DNA of 64,000 nt, from NCBI GenBank assembly GCA_020848695.1, contig JADLHT010000044.1, positions 60,514-124,513 on the forward strand, written 5' to 3'. Below the pieces are notes generated by a model. It had not been told where the DNA came from. It ran no database searches and saw nothing but the letters and a program-made list of their open reading frames with translations. The position numbers and the translations under genes are program-made. The stretch is from Saprospiraceae bacterium (GTDB taxonomy: Bacteria; Bacteroidota; Bacteroidia; Chitinophagales; Saprospiraceae). This document shows, one piece after another, positions 28,742-38,685 of the stretch. The number at the start of each line of letters is the position of its first letter. Positions within the stretch are counted from its first letter, which is position 1.

Positions 28742-29251
28742 ATGGGTCATTTATCTTACGAAGAAAGTAAAAAGGTTGTTTTACGCGGGTTGTTAATTCT
28801 TGCAATTGTTACCTTGTTAGAAGTTTTTGTAGCCTTAATTGGAAAAGGATATATTATAAATGGATTCCATCTGCCTATATGGATAATGTATGGAGCTATG
28901 ATCAGTATGAGTTTATACAAAGCATATTTCATTGTGTATTATTTTATGCATATGAAATATGAAGTTCCAGGCTTGGTTAAATCGGTTCTATTACCAACGA
29001 TGTTATTGCTTTGGGCGGTCATTGCTTTTTTTACAGAAGGTAGATCATGGCATGACTGGAGAGCGCAAAAAAATGATAGACCAATTGCTTCTCTAACGGG
29101 TGTTGTAAACGAAAAAGAATCTAAAATGGAGACTAAGCATGGTCAAGTGGAAGAACAAAAAAATGAACAGATGACTAAGGATTCCACCTTGCAAACTGAT
29201 GGAAATACTCATGATGAGGAATCTACATCTGAAGAGACTCAACATCATTAA
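28742..29251 (+). CDS. Cytochrome c oxidase subunit IV family protein
   Basis: Three predicted TM helices, YYFMHMKYE, charged C-terminal tail; located after coxC. Confidence 0.85.
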   Translation: MGHLSYEESKKVVLRGLLILAIVTLLEVFVALIGKGYIINGFHLPIWIMYGAMISMSLYKAYFIVYYFMHMKYEVPGLVKSVLLPTMLLLWAVIAFFTEGRSWHDWRAQKNDRPIASLTGVVNEKESKMETKHGQVEEQKNEQMTKDSTLQTDGNTHDEESTSEETQHH

Positions 29252-29274
29252 TACCTTTCGTTTTTGGTATTTGG

Positions 29275-29862
29275 ATGAGAAATAAACTTCGAGTATTTGT
29301 TGTATTTGTTATACTTATTGGACTTCCAATTTTTGCTTGGTATTTTCTGCAGAAAGGTTCCACGATGAGAAAAGATGCTTTGTTTCAATTACAAGCTAAG
29401 GATGTAATTGATGAGTTTGAAACATCTACAGAAAATGATATCATTGTAAGACAGAGTTTTCTAAAAGGGAAGAGATGGCTCATTTCAATACTTGGAAATG
29501 ATGAAAGAAGATTTTTGAATTCTGCAACAGTTCTTAATCTATATCATCAAAGTAAGCAAGAATTTAAACCATTTGTAATGAATATTACCGGACTGGTTGC
29601 CGGAGAATCCATGCCCCAGATAACTCAATTGCTTAAGTTTAAATCATCCGATTCTACCTGGCTAAATTGTTATATGGCAGATAATCATTTGTTTCCCTTT
29701 ACTCAGGAAGTATTTAATATTCCGGATCACTTTAGAAATCATCCGTGCGTAATCCTATTAGATGAAAATTTACAGATTAGAAATTATTACAACCTGGACA
29801 GCAAAGATGAAATTCAAAAATTGGTTTGGCAATATCCAGTGTTCTTAAGCTTAAAAAAATAA
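29275..29862 (+). CDS. SCO-like (thioredoxin-fold) protein lacking the CxxxC copper motif
   Basis: N-terminal TM; GKRWLISILGNDERRFLNS in place of the SCO CxxxC segment; CVILLDENLQIRNYYNLDSKDEIQKLVWQ resembles the SCO C-terminus; syntenic position between coxIV and DUF420. Confidence 0.6.
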   Translation: MRNKLRVFVVFVILIGLPIFAWYFLQKGSTMRKDALFQLQAKDVIDEFETSTENDIIVRQSFLKGKRWLISILGNDERRFLNSATVLNLYHQSKQEFKPFVMNITGLVAGESMPQITQLLKFKSSDSTWLNCYMADNHLFPFTQEVFNIPDHFRNHPCVILLDENLQIRNYYNLDSKDEIQKLVWQYPVFLSLKK

Positions 29863-29863
29863 T

Positions 29864-30391
29864 ATGCAGACTTCTATTGAGAAGAAGTTAAATCTATCCG
29901 CAAGTATTTTAAGTATTCTTGGTTTGTTAATTATAGGAGGAATGCGAAAAATTAAAATTGAAACAGACCTCGATTTTTCCTTTTTACCGGCTGTATATTC
30001 AAGTTTGAATGCTATTTGTGCAATAGTACTTATTATTGCATATATACATATCAAAAACAAAAGGGTAGCACAACATCGAAAATGCATGATAAGTGCTATG
30101 GTGATTTGCATGCTGTTTTTAATAGGTTATGTGATTTATCATGTTACAACTTCTGAAACTAAATACTGTGGAGTCGGAATTCTAAGAACAATTTATTTCC
30201 TTTTATTAATCTCTCATGTTGTATTAGCAGCTATTAGTTTTCCATTTATTTTATTTACATTTGTAAGAGGGTATCTCTTAAAAGTAGAACAACACAGGAG
30301 GTTAGCAAAATGGATATTTCCGATTTGGTTATATGTCTGTATCAGTGGACCTTTATGCTATTTAATGTTGTACCCATGTTATCCTAAATAA
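29864..30391 (+). CDS. DUF420 family membrane protein
   Basis: Polytopic protein with HRKCMISAMVICMLFLIGYVIYH...HVVLAAISFPFILFTFVRGYL...HRRLAKWIFPIWLYVCISGPLCYLML, typical DUF420/CtaM-like. Confidence 0.85.
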   Translation: MQTSIEKKLNLSASILSILGLLIIGGMRKIKIETDLDFSFLPAVYSSLNAICAIVLIIAYIHIKNKRVAQHRKCMISAMVICMLFLIGYVIYHVTTSETKYCGVGILRTIYFLLLISHVVLAAISFPFILFTFVRGYLLKVEQHRRLAKWIFPIWLYVCISGPLCYLMLYPCYPK

Positions 30392-30399
30392 TTTAAAAT

Positions 30400-30660
30400 A
30401 TGAATTCCTTTTTTCATTATAAATTTTTGGTAAAACTCACTTTAAATGTTTTTCTTATTTTTTTTGTAATTGGATTCAGTTCTGTGATAGCTCAATGTCC
30501 AATGTGTCGAATGTCTGCTGAGTCCAATATGGCTAATGGGGGGAATGCAGGGCAGGGTCTTAATTCTGGAATACTATACTTATTGGCGTTTCCATATCTT
30601 ATTGCAATGATCATGATTTATTTGTATCGAAAAAACAGGAATAAATTGGAACAAGGCTAA
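30400..30660 (+). CDS. Small membrane protein with CPMCR motif, end of respiratory cluster
   Basis: 86 aa; signal/TM, AQCPMCRMSAESNMANGG, second TM; short gap (8 nt) after the DUF420 gene. Confidence 0.65.
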   Translation: MNSFFHYKFLVKLTLNVFLIFFVIGFSSVIAQCPMCRMSAESNMANGGNAGQGLNSGILYLLAFPYLIAMIMIYLYRKNRNKLEQG

Positions 30661-30678
30661 ACTTGAATTTATAAAATA

Positions 30679-31707
30679 CTACTTTAATCCATTTAGCCAT
30701 TTTTGATACTTTCTGGCATTCTCTGAGTGTTGTTTAAGTGTACTTGCAAAAGAGTGTGAACCGTCTTGTCCTTCTTTAGCACAAAAGAATAAGTAATCGT
30801 GTTTTTCTGGATTTAAAACGGCATCAATGCTATTTATACTTGGCATATAAATCGGTCCGGGCGGTAATCCTTCAACCATATATGTGTTATATGGTGATTC
30901 ATAAGCCAGATGCGCTAATAATACTCTTCTTAAGCCGGTAACCCCTAAAGCAAATACTACTGTTGGGTCAGCTTGTAGCTTCATATTCTGGTTCAGACGG
31001 TTTAGGTAAACTCCTGCGATTATCGGTCTTTCGGCTTCATAATTGGTTTCCTTCTCAACTATTGAAGCTAAAATGTAAACTTGTTTCTCTGTTAAATGCT
31101 GTTCTTTTGCCTTAATGTTTCTTTCGTTTTGTGACCAAAACTTGTTGTTTTCTGACTGCATTCTCTGGATGAATTTTTCAAATTTTATATTCCAATACAT
31201 TTCATAAGTATTGGGAATAAACAAGGTCATAATATTATCTCGATTATAACCAAGTTGTGCTAAGTAGTTACTATCAGAAAGCATTTCAAAAGTCTTAGTT
31301 GAATCTAACAAAAGATATTCTGAAAGTTTTGAGCACATCTGCTGTATATTCCTGACATTATTTATTGTTACTTTAATTGCATCCTGATTACCAGACCTGA
31401 GTTTTTTAACAATTGAATAATTGTTCATTCCGGCTTTAAAAAGATATCTTCCTTCCTTTACTGTTTGATCATTGTATCCAAGAATTTTACAGATATTGGC
31501 TAAATTAGCTTTTGTAATCAATATTTTCTTTTCTGCTAGGGAATCTATAACTTGATTTACAGAATATCCTTGTCGTATGTATAATTCATTTGTTTTTGTT
31601 TCAGGATTGACATTATCTAAAAATACACCTTGATATATCAAAAAGCATATCAATAGAACAATGCCACAAAAAACTGATAGTAGAATCCAGTACTTCTTTC
31701 GCATCAA
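30679..31707 (-). CDS. mltG: Endolytic transglycosylase MltG
   Basis: [80 protein letters not shown]. Confidence 0.95.
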   Translation of the reverse strand: MMRKKYWILLSVFCGIVLLICFLIYQGVFLDNVNPETKTNELYIRQGYSVNQVIDSLAEKKILITKANLANICKILGYNDQTVKEGRYLFKAGMNNYSIVKKLRSGNQDAIKVTINNVRNIQQMCSKLSEYLLLDSTKTFEMLSDSNYLAQLGYNRDNIMTLFIPNTYEMYWNIKFEKFIQRMQSENNKFWSQNERNIKAKEQHLTEKQVYILASIVEKETNYEAERPIIAGVYLNRLNQNMKLQADPTVVFALGVTGLRRVLLAHLAYESPYNTYMVEGLPPGPIYMPSINSIDAVLNPEKHDYLFFCAKEGQDGSHSFASTLKQHSENARKYQKWLNGLK

Positions 31708-32519
31708 TACTGCTCCGAATTATTTGGAAAATCTTTGGATTTAACGTCTAGCGAATATTTTTTCACAGCATCCAGAATCATATCGTGAAGATGCAAATAT
31801 CTTCTTAAAAAGCGTGGTGAAAATTCATTATTTAAACCTAAAAAATCGTGAGTAACTAAAACTTGTCCGTCTGCTAAAGCTCCGGCACCAATACCGATTG
31901 TAGGAATTGTAAGTCTCTGACTTACTTCTCCTGCCAGTTGAGCAGGTATTTTCTCCAGGACAATGGCAAAACATCCTGCTTGTTCAAGCTTAATAGCATC
32001 TTTTCGCAATTTATCAGCTTCTTCTTCGTCCTTCGCCCGAACGGTATATGTTCCAAATTTATAGATAGATTGCGGTGTAAGTCCAAGATGTCCCATAACC
32101 GGTATTCCAGCGGAAGTAATCCTCTTTATTGAATCAGATACTTCTGAGCCACCTTCAAGTTTAACAGCATGGGCACCACTTTCTTTCATTATTCTTATAG
32201 AAGACTCAAGCGCTCTTTTGGAATTTCCTTGATAAGATCCAAAGGGCAGATCGACAACAACTAAAGCATGATTAACTCCTCTAACAACTGACTGGGCATG
32301 ATAAATCATCTGATCCAGTGTTATTGGAAGCGTGGTCTCATGACCGGCCATAACATTAGAAGCAGAATCACCTACTAACAGGACATCAATTCCAGCTTTG
32401 TCGAGAATACTGGCAATCGTAAAGTCATAAGCTGTTAACATGGCGATTTTTTCGCCTTTCTGCTTCATGTCCAATAAAGTCCGTGTTGTCGTTTTTTTGA
32501 TTTCTTTTTGTACAGACAT
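31704..32519 (-). CDS. panB: 3-methyl-2-oxobutanoate hydroxymethyltransferase
   Basis: [83 protein letters not shown]. Confidence 0.97.
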   Translation of the reverse strand: MSVQKEIKKTTTRTLLDMKQKGEKIAMLTAYDFTIASILDKAGIDVLLVGDSASNVMAGHETTLPITLDQMIYHAQSVVRGVNHALVVVDLPFGSYQGNSKRALESSIRIMKESGAHAVKLEGGSEVSDSIKRITSAGIPVMGHLGLTPQSIYKFGTYTVRAKDEEEADKLRKDAIKLEQAGCFAIVLEKIPAQLAGEVSQRLTIPTIGIGAGALADGQVLVTHDFLGLNNEFSPRFLRRYLHLHDMILDAVKKYSLDVKSKDFPNNSEQY

Positions 32520-32607
32520 AGTGTAAAATTAGAAAATCAACTGAATAATCAGACAACAGTTTTTATTTCTTGTGCGTTATATTCAATATTTTTTATAACA
32601 AGCTTAC

Positions 32608-32615
32608 TATCTTTG
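32608..32615 (+). promoter_or_regulatory. TAnnTTTG -7-like element immediately upstream of an ORF
   Basis: TATCTTTG ends 4 nt before the ATG at 32620. Confidence 0.45.
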
Positions 32616-32619
32616 CTTT

Positions 32620-33600
32620 ATGAAAGCTGTTCTTTATTCTATATTATTGTTAATCTTCTTGATATTTATTAAATGTTCTGAAGATTTCCAACTTACTGAA
32701 CCCTATAAAGATGTTCCGGTAATCTATGGTTTTATAAAAGATGCAGATACTGCACAGTATATACGTGTTGAAAAATTATTTGTTGATGAGAATGTTTCTG
32801 CCGTTGAACTCGCCAAAAATCCGGATTCCATTTATTATAAAAATGCCGTTGTAAAATTTATAAATCTTACTACAAACAAGACTTTTAATCTTCATAAAGT
32901 TAATATGGTTGATGAGGGCTACATTAGAGATACCGGAAATTTTGCAACAAGCCCCAATTATATGTATAAAATAAAGACAGTCGATTTTAAATACACTCCT
33001 GGCGATCGCATTATGCTTACGGTCAACAGAGGGGATGGAAGTGCTGATGTTACTTCTACAATAAAATTAATAAGCAGCTTTGGTTTTACTTCTCCGCCCG
33101 ATGATTTTAGAGAATTGGAAATATTGCCAGCCAGTGTTACCGGTTATTCCTGGAAAAAAACCAATGACGTTGGAATTTATAATTTCGAAATGAACATTCT
33201 CTTGAATGAAAAAGATAAATCGACGAATAAATTAATTTCAAAGAAATTAAATTGGAAGTTGGGCAAAGATTTAACAGGTTCCATTCAGTCATTTAAAACT
33301 GACGAATTCTATCTTTTTTTAAAAGAAAATTTAGAAGAAGATATAAAATATGAACGAGAGATTACCGGAATTGAACTTATTGTGCTTGCTGCCGGATTAG
33401 AATTAAAATCATTTAATGATATTCGTAATGCTAATCTTGGAATTACAGCCTCTCAAGAAATACCCAGATATACAAACTTGTCCGAAGGATTTGGACTTTT
33501 CACACATATTCATGAGTTGAAAAAGTTTTTCTTCCTAGGACCTAAAACCAGAAAAGCTTTATCCGAAAATGAATTTACAAGGCTATTGGGTTTTATTTAA
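32620..33600 (+). CDS. DUF4249-like/hypothetical lipoprotein
   Basis: MKAVLYSILLLIFLIFIKCSEDF lipobox-like; VPVIYGFIKDADTAQYIRVEKLFVDENVSAVELAKNPDSIYY pattern of DUF4249-type lipoproteins. Confidence 0.6.
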   Translation: MKAVLYSILLLIFLIFIKCSEDFQLTEPYKDVPVIYGFIKDADTAQYIRVEKLFVDENVSAVELAKNPDSIYYKNAVVKFINLTTNKTFNLHKVNMVDEGYIRDTGNFATSPNYMYKIKTVDFKYTPGDRIMLTVNRGDGSADVTSTIKLISSFGFTSPPDDFRELEILPASVTGYSWKKTNDVGIYNFEMNILLNEKDKSTNKLISKKLNWKLGKDLTGSIQSFKTDEFYLFLKENLEEDIKYEREITGIELIVLAAGLELKSFNDIRNANLGITASQEIPRYTNLSEGFGLFTHIHELKKFFFLGPKTRKALSENEFTRLLGFI

Positions 33601-33658
33601 GCTATTTCTATAGATCTAAATATTTGAGTCTTAAAACCTAAATAATGCAAGCTACTTA

Positions 33659-33677
33659 AAGTGTAATCAGTACACTT
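33659..33677. repeat. Perfect inverted repeat AAGTGTA-N5-TACACTT
   Basis: 7-bp perfect arms in the intergenic region upstream of dnaK. Confidence 0.5.
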
Positions 33678-33727
33678 TTCGAATAAATTAGAGTTATGCA
33701 TTTTTCTATTTAAAATTGACGCTATAA

Positions 33728-33740
33728 TGACATTGTGTCA
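33728..33740. promoter_or_regulatory. Candidate operator TGACA-TTG-TGTCA upstream of dnaK
   Basis: Perfect 5-bp dyad; related half-sites TTGTCAT (about 33758) and TTTGTCAG (about 33797) follow before dnaK. Confidence 0.35.
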
Positions 33741-33859
33741 GTATGTCTTATAAAAAATTGTCATATTTACTCATAAATACTTGGATTTAATAACATTTGT
33801 CAGGTTTTATGCAGTGGCACAAGTATTGATAAATGCTTACTATAAATAATTAAAAAATT

Positions 33860-35776
33860 ATGGGCAAAATAATCGGAATAGACTTAGGAACAACCAATTC
33901 ATGTGTAGCGGTCATGGAAGGAAATGAACCAACTGTAATTGCAAATGATGAGGGAAGAAGAACAACACCTTCCATTGTCGCATTTTTAAGTAATGGGGAG
34001 ATAAAAGTTGGTGACCCTGCAAAAAGACAGGCTATTACAAATCCTAAAAACACGGTTTACTCTATTAAGAGATTTATGGGTCATCGTTTTGATGAAGCAG
34101 GTTCAGAAGTATCTAAAACTCCCTACACCGTAATAAAAGGAGACAACAACACTTGTCGTGTTGATATCAACGGAAGATTATATACACCTCAAGAAATTTC
34201 AGCAATGGTTCTTCAAAAAATGAAGAAGACTGCAGAAGACTTTTTAGGTCAAGAAGTTACCGAAGCTGTTATTACAGTTCCTGCATACTTTAATGATTCA
34301 CAAAGACAAGCAACAAAAGAAGCAGGAGAGATCGCAGGACTTACTGTTAAACGAATTATCAATGAACCGACAGCAGCTGCGTTAGCTTATGGTCTTGATA
34401 AAAAACATAAAGACAGTACCATCGCAGTTTTTGACCTGGGAGGTGGAACTTTTGATATCTCAATTCTCGAATTAGGAGACGGTGTATTTGAAGTAAAATC
34501 TACTAATGGGGATACGCACCTAGGTGGCGATGATTTTGATCAGGTATTAATCGACTATCTGGCGGAAACTTTTAAATCTCAAGAAAACATCGATCTTAGA
34601 AAGGATCCGATGGCTCTTCAACGACTTAAAGAATCTTCTGAAAAAGCAAAAATAGAATTGTCTTCTTCAAATGAGACAGAGATAAATCTTCCGTATATTA
34701 CAGCAGTAGATGGTGTTCCAAAGCATTTAGTATTAAAGCTTACTAGAGCAAAATTCGAACAATTATCTGATCAACTTATACAGCGAACACTAAAACCTTG
34801 TGAAGCAGCTTTAAAGGATGCGGGTTTGAATAAATCTGATATTGATGAAATAATCATGGTTGGAGGCTCTACCAGAATTCCAAAAATCCAACAAATTGTT
34901 GAGGATTTCTTTGGTAAAAAACCAAATAGAGGAGTTAATCCTGACGAAGTTGTTGCAATCGGCGCATCCATTCAGGGAGGAGTTTTAACTGGAGAAGTGA
35001 AAGATGTTCTACTTCTTGATGTTACTCCTTTATCAATGGGAATCGAAACAATGGGTGGAGTATATGATGTTGTGATTGAGTCAAACTCTACAATTCCTAC
35101 TAAAAAATCAAAAGTATATTCTACAGCAGCCGACAGCCAGCCTTCAGTTGAGATACATATTCTTCAGGGGGAAAGACCAATGGCAAAAGATAATCGAACG
35201 GTAGGTAGATTTATTCTAGATGGAATACCACCTGCACCCAGAGGTGTGCCTCAAATTGAAGTTTCTTTTGATATTGATGCAAACGGAATTTTAAATGTAA
35301 GTGCTCTTGATAAAGGTACTGGTAAAAAGCAAAATGTAAGAATAGAAGCTTCTACAGGCTTGAGTAAAGAGGAAATTGAAAAAATGAAAAATGAAGCATC
35401 TGCCAATGCAGAAATGGATAAAAAGACAAGAGAGAGAGTAGATGCTTTGAACGAAGCAGATTCACTGATCTTTCAGACAGAAAAACAGATGAAGGAATTT
35501 GGAGATAAAATACCTGCTGAGAAAAAATCTGCAATAGAAACAGAGTTGACTAATTTAAAAAATGCACATCAGTCACAAGATATGGATGCTATATCCAAGT
35601 ATAAAGAAACATTAAATTCAGCATGGATGGCTGCATCACAAGATATGTACAGCGCAACACAAAACTCGGGTTCTTCAGAACAACATAATACAGAATCAAA
35701 TAATGGCTCTTCACAATCAAATGGAAATTCTGAAAATGTAACAGATGTTGAATTTGAAGAAGTAAATAAAAATTAA
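33860..35776 (+). CDS. dnaK: Molecular chaperone DnaK (Hsp70)
   Basis: [64 protein letters not shown]. Confidence 0.99.
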   Translation: MGKIIGIDLGTTNSCVAVMEGNEPTVIANDEGRRTTPSIVAFLSNGEIKVGDPAKRQAITNPKNTVYSIKRFMGHRFDEAGSEVSKTPYTVIKGDNNTCRVDINGRLYTPQEISAMVLQKMKKTAEDFLGQEVTEAVITVPAYFNDSQRQATKEAGEIAGLTVKRIINEPTAAALAYGLDKKHKDSTIAVFDLGGGTFDISILELGDGVFEVKSTNGDTHLGGDDFDQVLIDYLAETFKSQENIDLRKDPMALQRLKESSEKAKIELSSSNETEINLPYITAVDGVPKHLVLKLTRAKFEQLSDQLIQRTLKPCEAALKDAGLNKSDIDEIIMVGGSTRIPKIQQIVEDFFGKKPNRGVNPDEVVAIGASIQGGVLTGEVKDVLLLDVTPLSMGIETMGGVYDVVIESNSTIPTKKSKVYSTAADSQPSVEIHILQGERPMAKDNRTVGRFILDGIPPAPRGVPQIEVSFDIDANGILNVSALDKGTGKKQNVRIEASTGLSKEEIEKMKNEASANAEMDKKTRERVDALNEADSLIFQTEKQMKEFGDKIPAEKKSAIETELTNLKNAHQSQDMDAISKYKETLNSAWMAASQDMYSATQNSGSSEQHNTESNNGSSQSNGNSENVTDVEFEEVNKN

Positions 35777-35799
35777 TCGGATATCTATAAAACTTGTTA

Positions 35800-35835
35800 A
35801 AAATAGAGGGCAGAATATTTTCTGCCCTCTATTTT
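35800..35835. terminator. Bidirectional intrinsic terminator between convergent dnaK and fhs
   Basis: AAAATAGAGGGCAGAA-tatt-TTCTGCCCTCTATTTT: perfect 16-bp stem, 4-nt loop, A/T tracts on both sides. Confidence 0.92.
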
Positions 35836-35886
35836 TAATTGAAAAAATCATGTTGCAAATATTGCGCATGATTATTTTGAATTTCA

Positions 35887-37557
35887 TTAAAACAATCCAT
35901 CAATTTTACCAAAATTATCAATGTCAATATTCTCTGAAGCTGGGGAGTCCGGTAATCCGGGCATTCTCATCATCTCGCCGGTAATTGGAATTATAAAACC
36001 AGCACCGGCAGCAATTTCTATTTCACGAACCTTTAAAGTAAAATCTTTTGGTCGTCCAATTAATTCCGGATTATCGGATAGAGACTTTTGTGTTTTAGCT
36101 ACACAAATTGGCAAGTGAGACAGACCCAAAGTATTAATTCTCTTGATATCAGCTTTAGCGTCAACTGTGTATTCTACATTTTTAGCCCCATAGATGTTAG
36201 TTGCAATTGCATTAATTTTCTCCTCAACACCCCAGTTCCACTCATAAGTTGGAACAAAAGGTTTGTTCCAGTTATCTGCAAGACTTGCTACTGTTTCAGC
36301 CAATTGCAAAGCACCCTCGCCTCCTTTCGCCCAAACATCTGAATCAATTGCAGATACTCCTAATGTTTTACATTTATCTCTTATGATTTGTAATTCCTCT
36401 TCCGTATCGGCTACAAATCGATTTATAGCCACGACAGCCGGAAGTCCGAAGTGTTGAGCATTTTCCAAATGCTTTTCAAGATTTGAACAACCTTTGGCTA
36501 CCGCTTTTGGATTGGGTTCTCCCAGTGCTTTTAGTGATTGACCTCCATGATATTTTAATGCTCTTACCGTTGCCACAATAACAACTGCATTTGGTGAAAT
36601 TCCTGCAGTTCGACACTTAATGTTTAAAAATTTTTCTGCTCCTAGATCAAAGCCAAACCCTGCTTCAGTAACAACATAATTAGAAAGCGACATCCCCATC
36701 TTAGTTGCAAGAATGGTATTGGTTCCCTGGGCTATGTTTGCAAATGGACCTCCATGAATAATAGCTGGATTACCTTCAATCGTTTGAACCAAATTGGGTC
36801 TAATGGCATCCTTGAGTAAGGCTGCCATGGCTCCCTGAGCTTTTAAATCTCGTGCATATATCGGTTTTTTATCCATCGTGTACCCGATAAAAATATTACC
36901 CATTCTATTTTTAAGATCTTCTAAATCTTTGGATAAACAGAGAATAGCCATAATCTCTGATGCTGCAGTAATATCAAATCCTGTCTCTCTGGGTATCCCA
37001 TTAGCAGTTCCACCAAGACCAACAACAATTTTTCGAAGGGAACGATCATTCATATCCATTACCCTTTTCCATTCAATAGTTCTTGGATCCAGATTTAGAC
37101 TGAATTTTTTGTTTTGAAGGTTATTGTCAATTAATGCCGATAAAAGATTGTTTGCTTTTTCAACTGCCGAAAAATCACCCGTGAAATGCAAATTGATTTC
37201 TTCCATGGGTAGAACCTGAGACCATCCTCCACCGGCAGCACCTCCCTTAATACCAAAAATAGGACCGAGAGAAGGCTCTCTAAGTACTACAGTAGTTTTT
37301 TTACCAATTCTGTTTAATCCTTCTGACAGCCCAATAGATGTTGTTGTTTTACCTTCACCCGCAGGAGTAGGGGATATAGCCGACACAAGAATTAGTTTAC
37401 ATTTTGCAATCTTTTCCTCATTAATAAGTTCCAAAGGAAGCTTCGCTTTATATTTCCCATATAAATCAAGTGAATCCAGATTGATATTAAGCTTTTCTGC
37501 AACCTTAGTAATTGGTTGTTGTTTAACTGATTGTGCGATTTGAATATCCGATTTCAT
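35887..37557 (-). CDS. fhs: Formate--tetrahydrofolate ligase
   Basis: ISPTPAGEGKTTTSIGLSEGLNRIGKK; REPSLGPIFGIKGGAAGGGWSQVLPMEEINLHFTGD. Confidence 0.98.
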   Translation of the reverse strand: MKSDIQIAQSVKQQPITKVAEKLNINLDSLDLYGKYKAKLPLELINEEKIAKCKLILVSAISPTPAGEGKTTTSIGLSEGLNRIGKKTTVVLREPSLGPIFGIKGGAAGGGWSQVLPMEEINLHFTGDFSAVEKANNLLSALIDNNLQNKKFSLNLDPRTIEWKRVMDMNDRSLRKIVVGLGGTANGIPRETGFDITAASEIMAILCLSKDLEDLKNRMGNIFIGYTMDKKPIYARDLKAQGAMAALLKDAIRPNLVQTIEGNPAIIHGGPFANIAQGTNTILATKMGMSLSNYVVTEAGFGFDLGAEKFLNIKCRTAGISPNAVVIVATVRALKYHGGQSLKALGEPNPKAVAKGCSNLEKHLENAQHFGLPAVVAINRFVADTEEELQIIRDKCKTLGVSAIDSDVWAKGGEGALQLAETVASLADNWNKPFVPTYEWNWGVEEKINAIATNIYGAKNVEYTVDAKADIKRINTLGLSHLPICVAKTQKSLSDNPELIGRPKDFTLKVREIEIAAGAGFIIPITGEMMRMPGLPDSPASENIDIDNFGKIDGLF

Positions 37558-37574
37558 TCTTTAAAATTACTATT

Positions 37575-38675
37575 TTGAATCTAACAAAAATTAATCCAGT
37601 TTTGATAATAGGCCTTTGTTTGATGGCCTGTAATCAAAAATTGTCCAAAAGTAATACTCTGAAGCCTATTCATGATACTCTAAAAATTGAGGGGGAAAAA
37701 CATCTTAAAAACATAAAACAATTGAGCTTTGGGGGCAATAATGCTGAGGCCTATTGGAGTTTTGATGGGCGCAAATTATCTTTTCAATCTGACAATCCGG
37801 CTTGGGGAAACAGTTGTGATCAAATTTATTATTTTGATATAGAAAAAGATAATCTTCAAAAAAAACCTCCACATTTAATTTCTAAAAATCAAGGAAGAAA
37901 CACTTGCTCTTATTTTATGCCTGGGAACAAACAGATTATATTTGCTTCTACCTGTGGAAATTCAAAGAACTGTCCTTTGGTGCCGGAAAGAAAGCCGGGT
38001 GGAAAGTATGTGTGGCCTATTTACGATACCTATGAAATTTACATTTCAGACCTGAATGGTAAAGTACTAAGACAATTGACAAATAATCATTACTACGATG
38101 CAGAAGCTACTGTTTCTCCACGGATGGATAAAATTGTTTATACTTCAACAAAATCAGGTGATCTTGAATTGTATGTTTGCGATTTGGATGGGAAAAATGA
38201 AAAACAGGTAACGAATCAGTTGGGATATGATGGTGGTGCATTTTTTTCACCTGATGGGAATAAATTGGTGTTTAGAGCTTCCAGACCAACCACAGAAAAT
38301 GAAATTTTGGAATACAAACAATTATTAGCCCAGGGTTTGGTTCAGCCTACAAATATGGAAATTTATACCTGTAATATTGATGGGTCTGATCTCAAGCAAA
38401 TTACGCATTTAGGTAAAGCAAATTGGGCCCCATTTTATCATCCGTCTGGTAAAAAAATAATATTCTCTTCGAATCACCAGAGTTCAAGAGGCTTTCAGTT
38501 TAATCTTTATATGATTGAAGCTGACGGAACATCTTTAGAGCAAATTACTTTTGACAAAGTGTTTGCTTCGTTTCCAATGTTTTCGCCCAACGGCAAGCAA
38601 CTTGTTTTCTCTTCAAACAGAAATAATGGAGGAACACATGATACCAATCTTTTTGTAGCTGACTGGATTGATTAG
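37575..38675 (+). CDS. TolB-like/PD40 beta-propeller lipoprotein
   Basis: Lipobox GLCLMACNQ; WSFDGRKLSFQSDNP, SPDGNKLVFRASRP, HPSGKKIIFSSNH, SPNGKQLVFSSNR repeats; TTG start at 37575 more likely than ORF-track ATG 37533 inside fhs. Confidence 0.82.
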   Translation: MNLTKINPVLIIGLCLMACNQKLSKSNTLKPIHDTLKIEGEKHLKNIKQLSFGGNNAEAYWSFDGRKLSFQSDNPAWGNSCDQIYYFDIEKDNLQKKPPHLISKNQGRNTCSYFMPGNKQIIFASTCGNSKNCPLVPERKPGGKYVWPIYDTYEIYISDLNGKVLRQLTNNHYYDAEATVSPRMDKIVYTSTKSGDLELYVCDLDGKNEKQVTNQLGYDGGAFFSPDGNKLVFRASRPTTENEILEYKQLLAQGLVQPTNMEIYTCNIDGSDLKQITHLGKANWAPFYHPSGKKIIFSSNHQSSRGFQFNLYMIEADGTSLEQITFDKVFASFPMFSPNGKQLVFSSNRNNGGTHDTNLFVADWID

Positions 38676-38685
38676 AATTGAAGGA

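Noticed and set aside
29249-29275. Hairpin AATACC...GGTATT between subunit IV and the SCO-like gene
   Set aside because: Only a 6-bp stem with a long loop inside an apparent operon; could be chance in AT-rich DNA.
33659-33740. CIRCE/HrcA operator upstream of dnaK
   Set aside because: The dyads do not match TTAGCACTC-N9-GAGTGCTAA.
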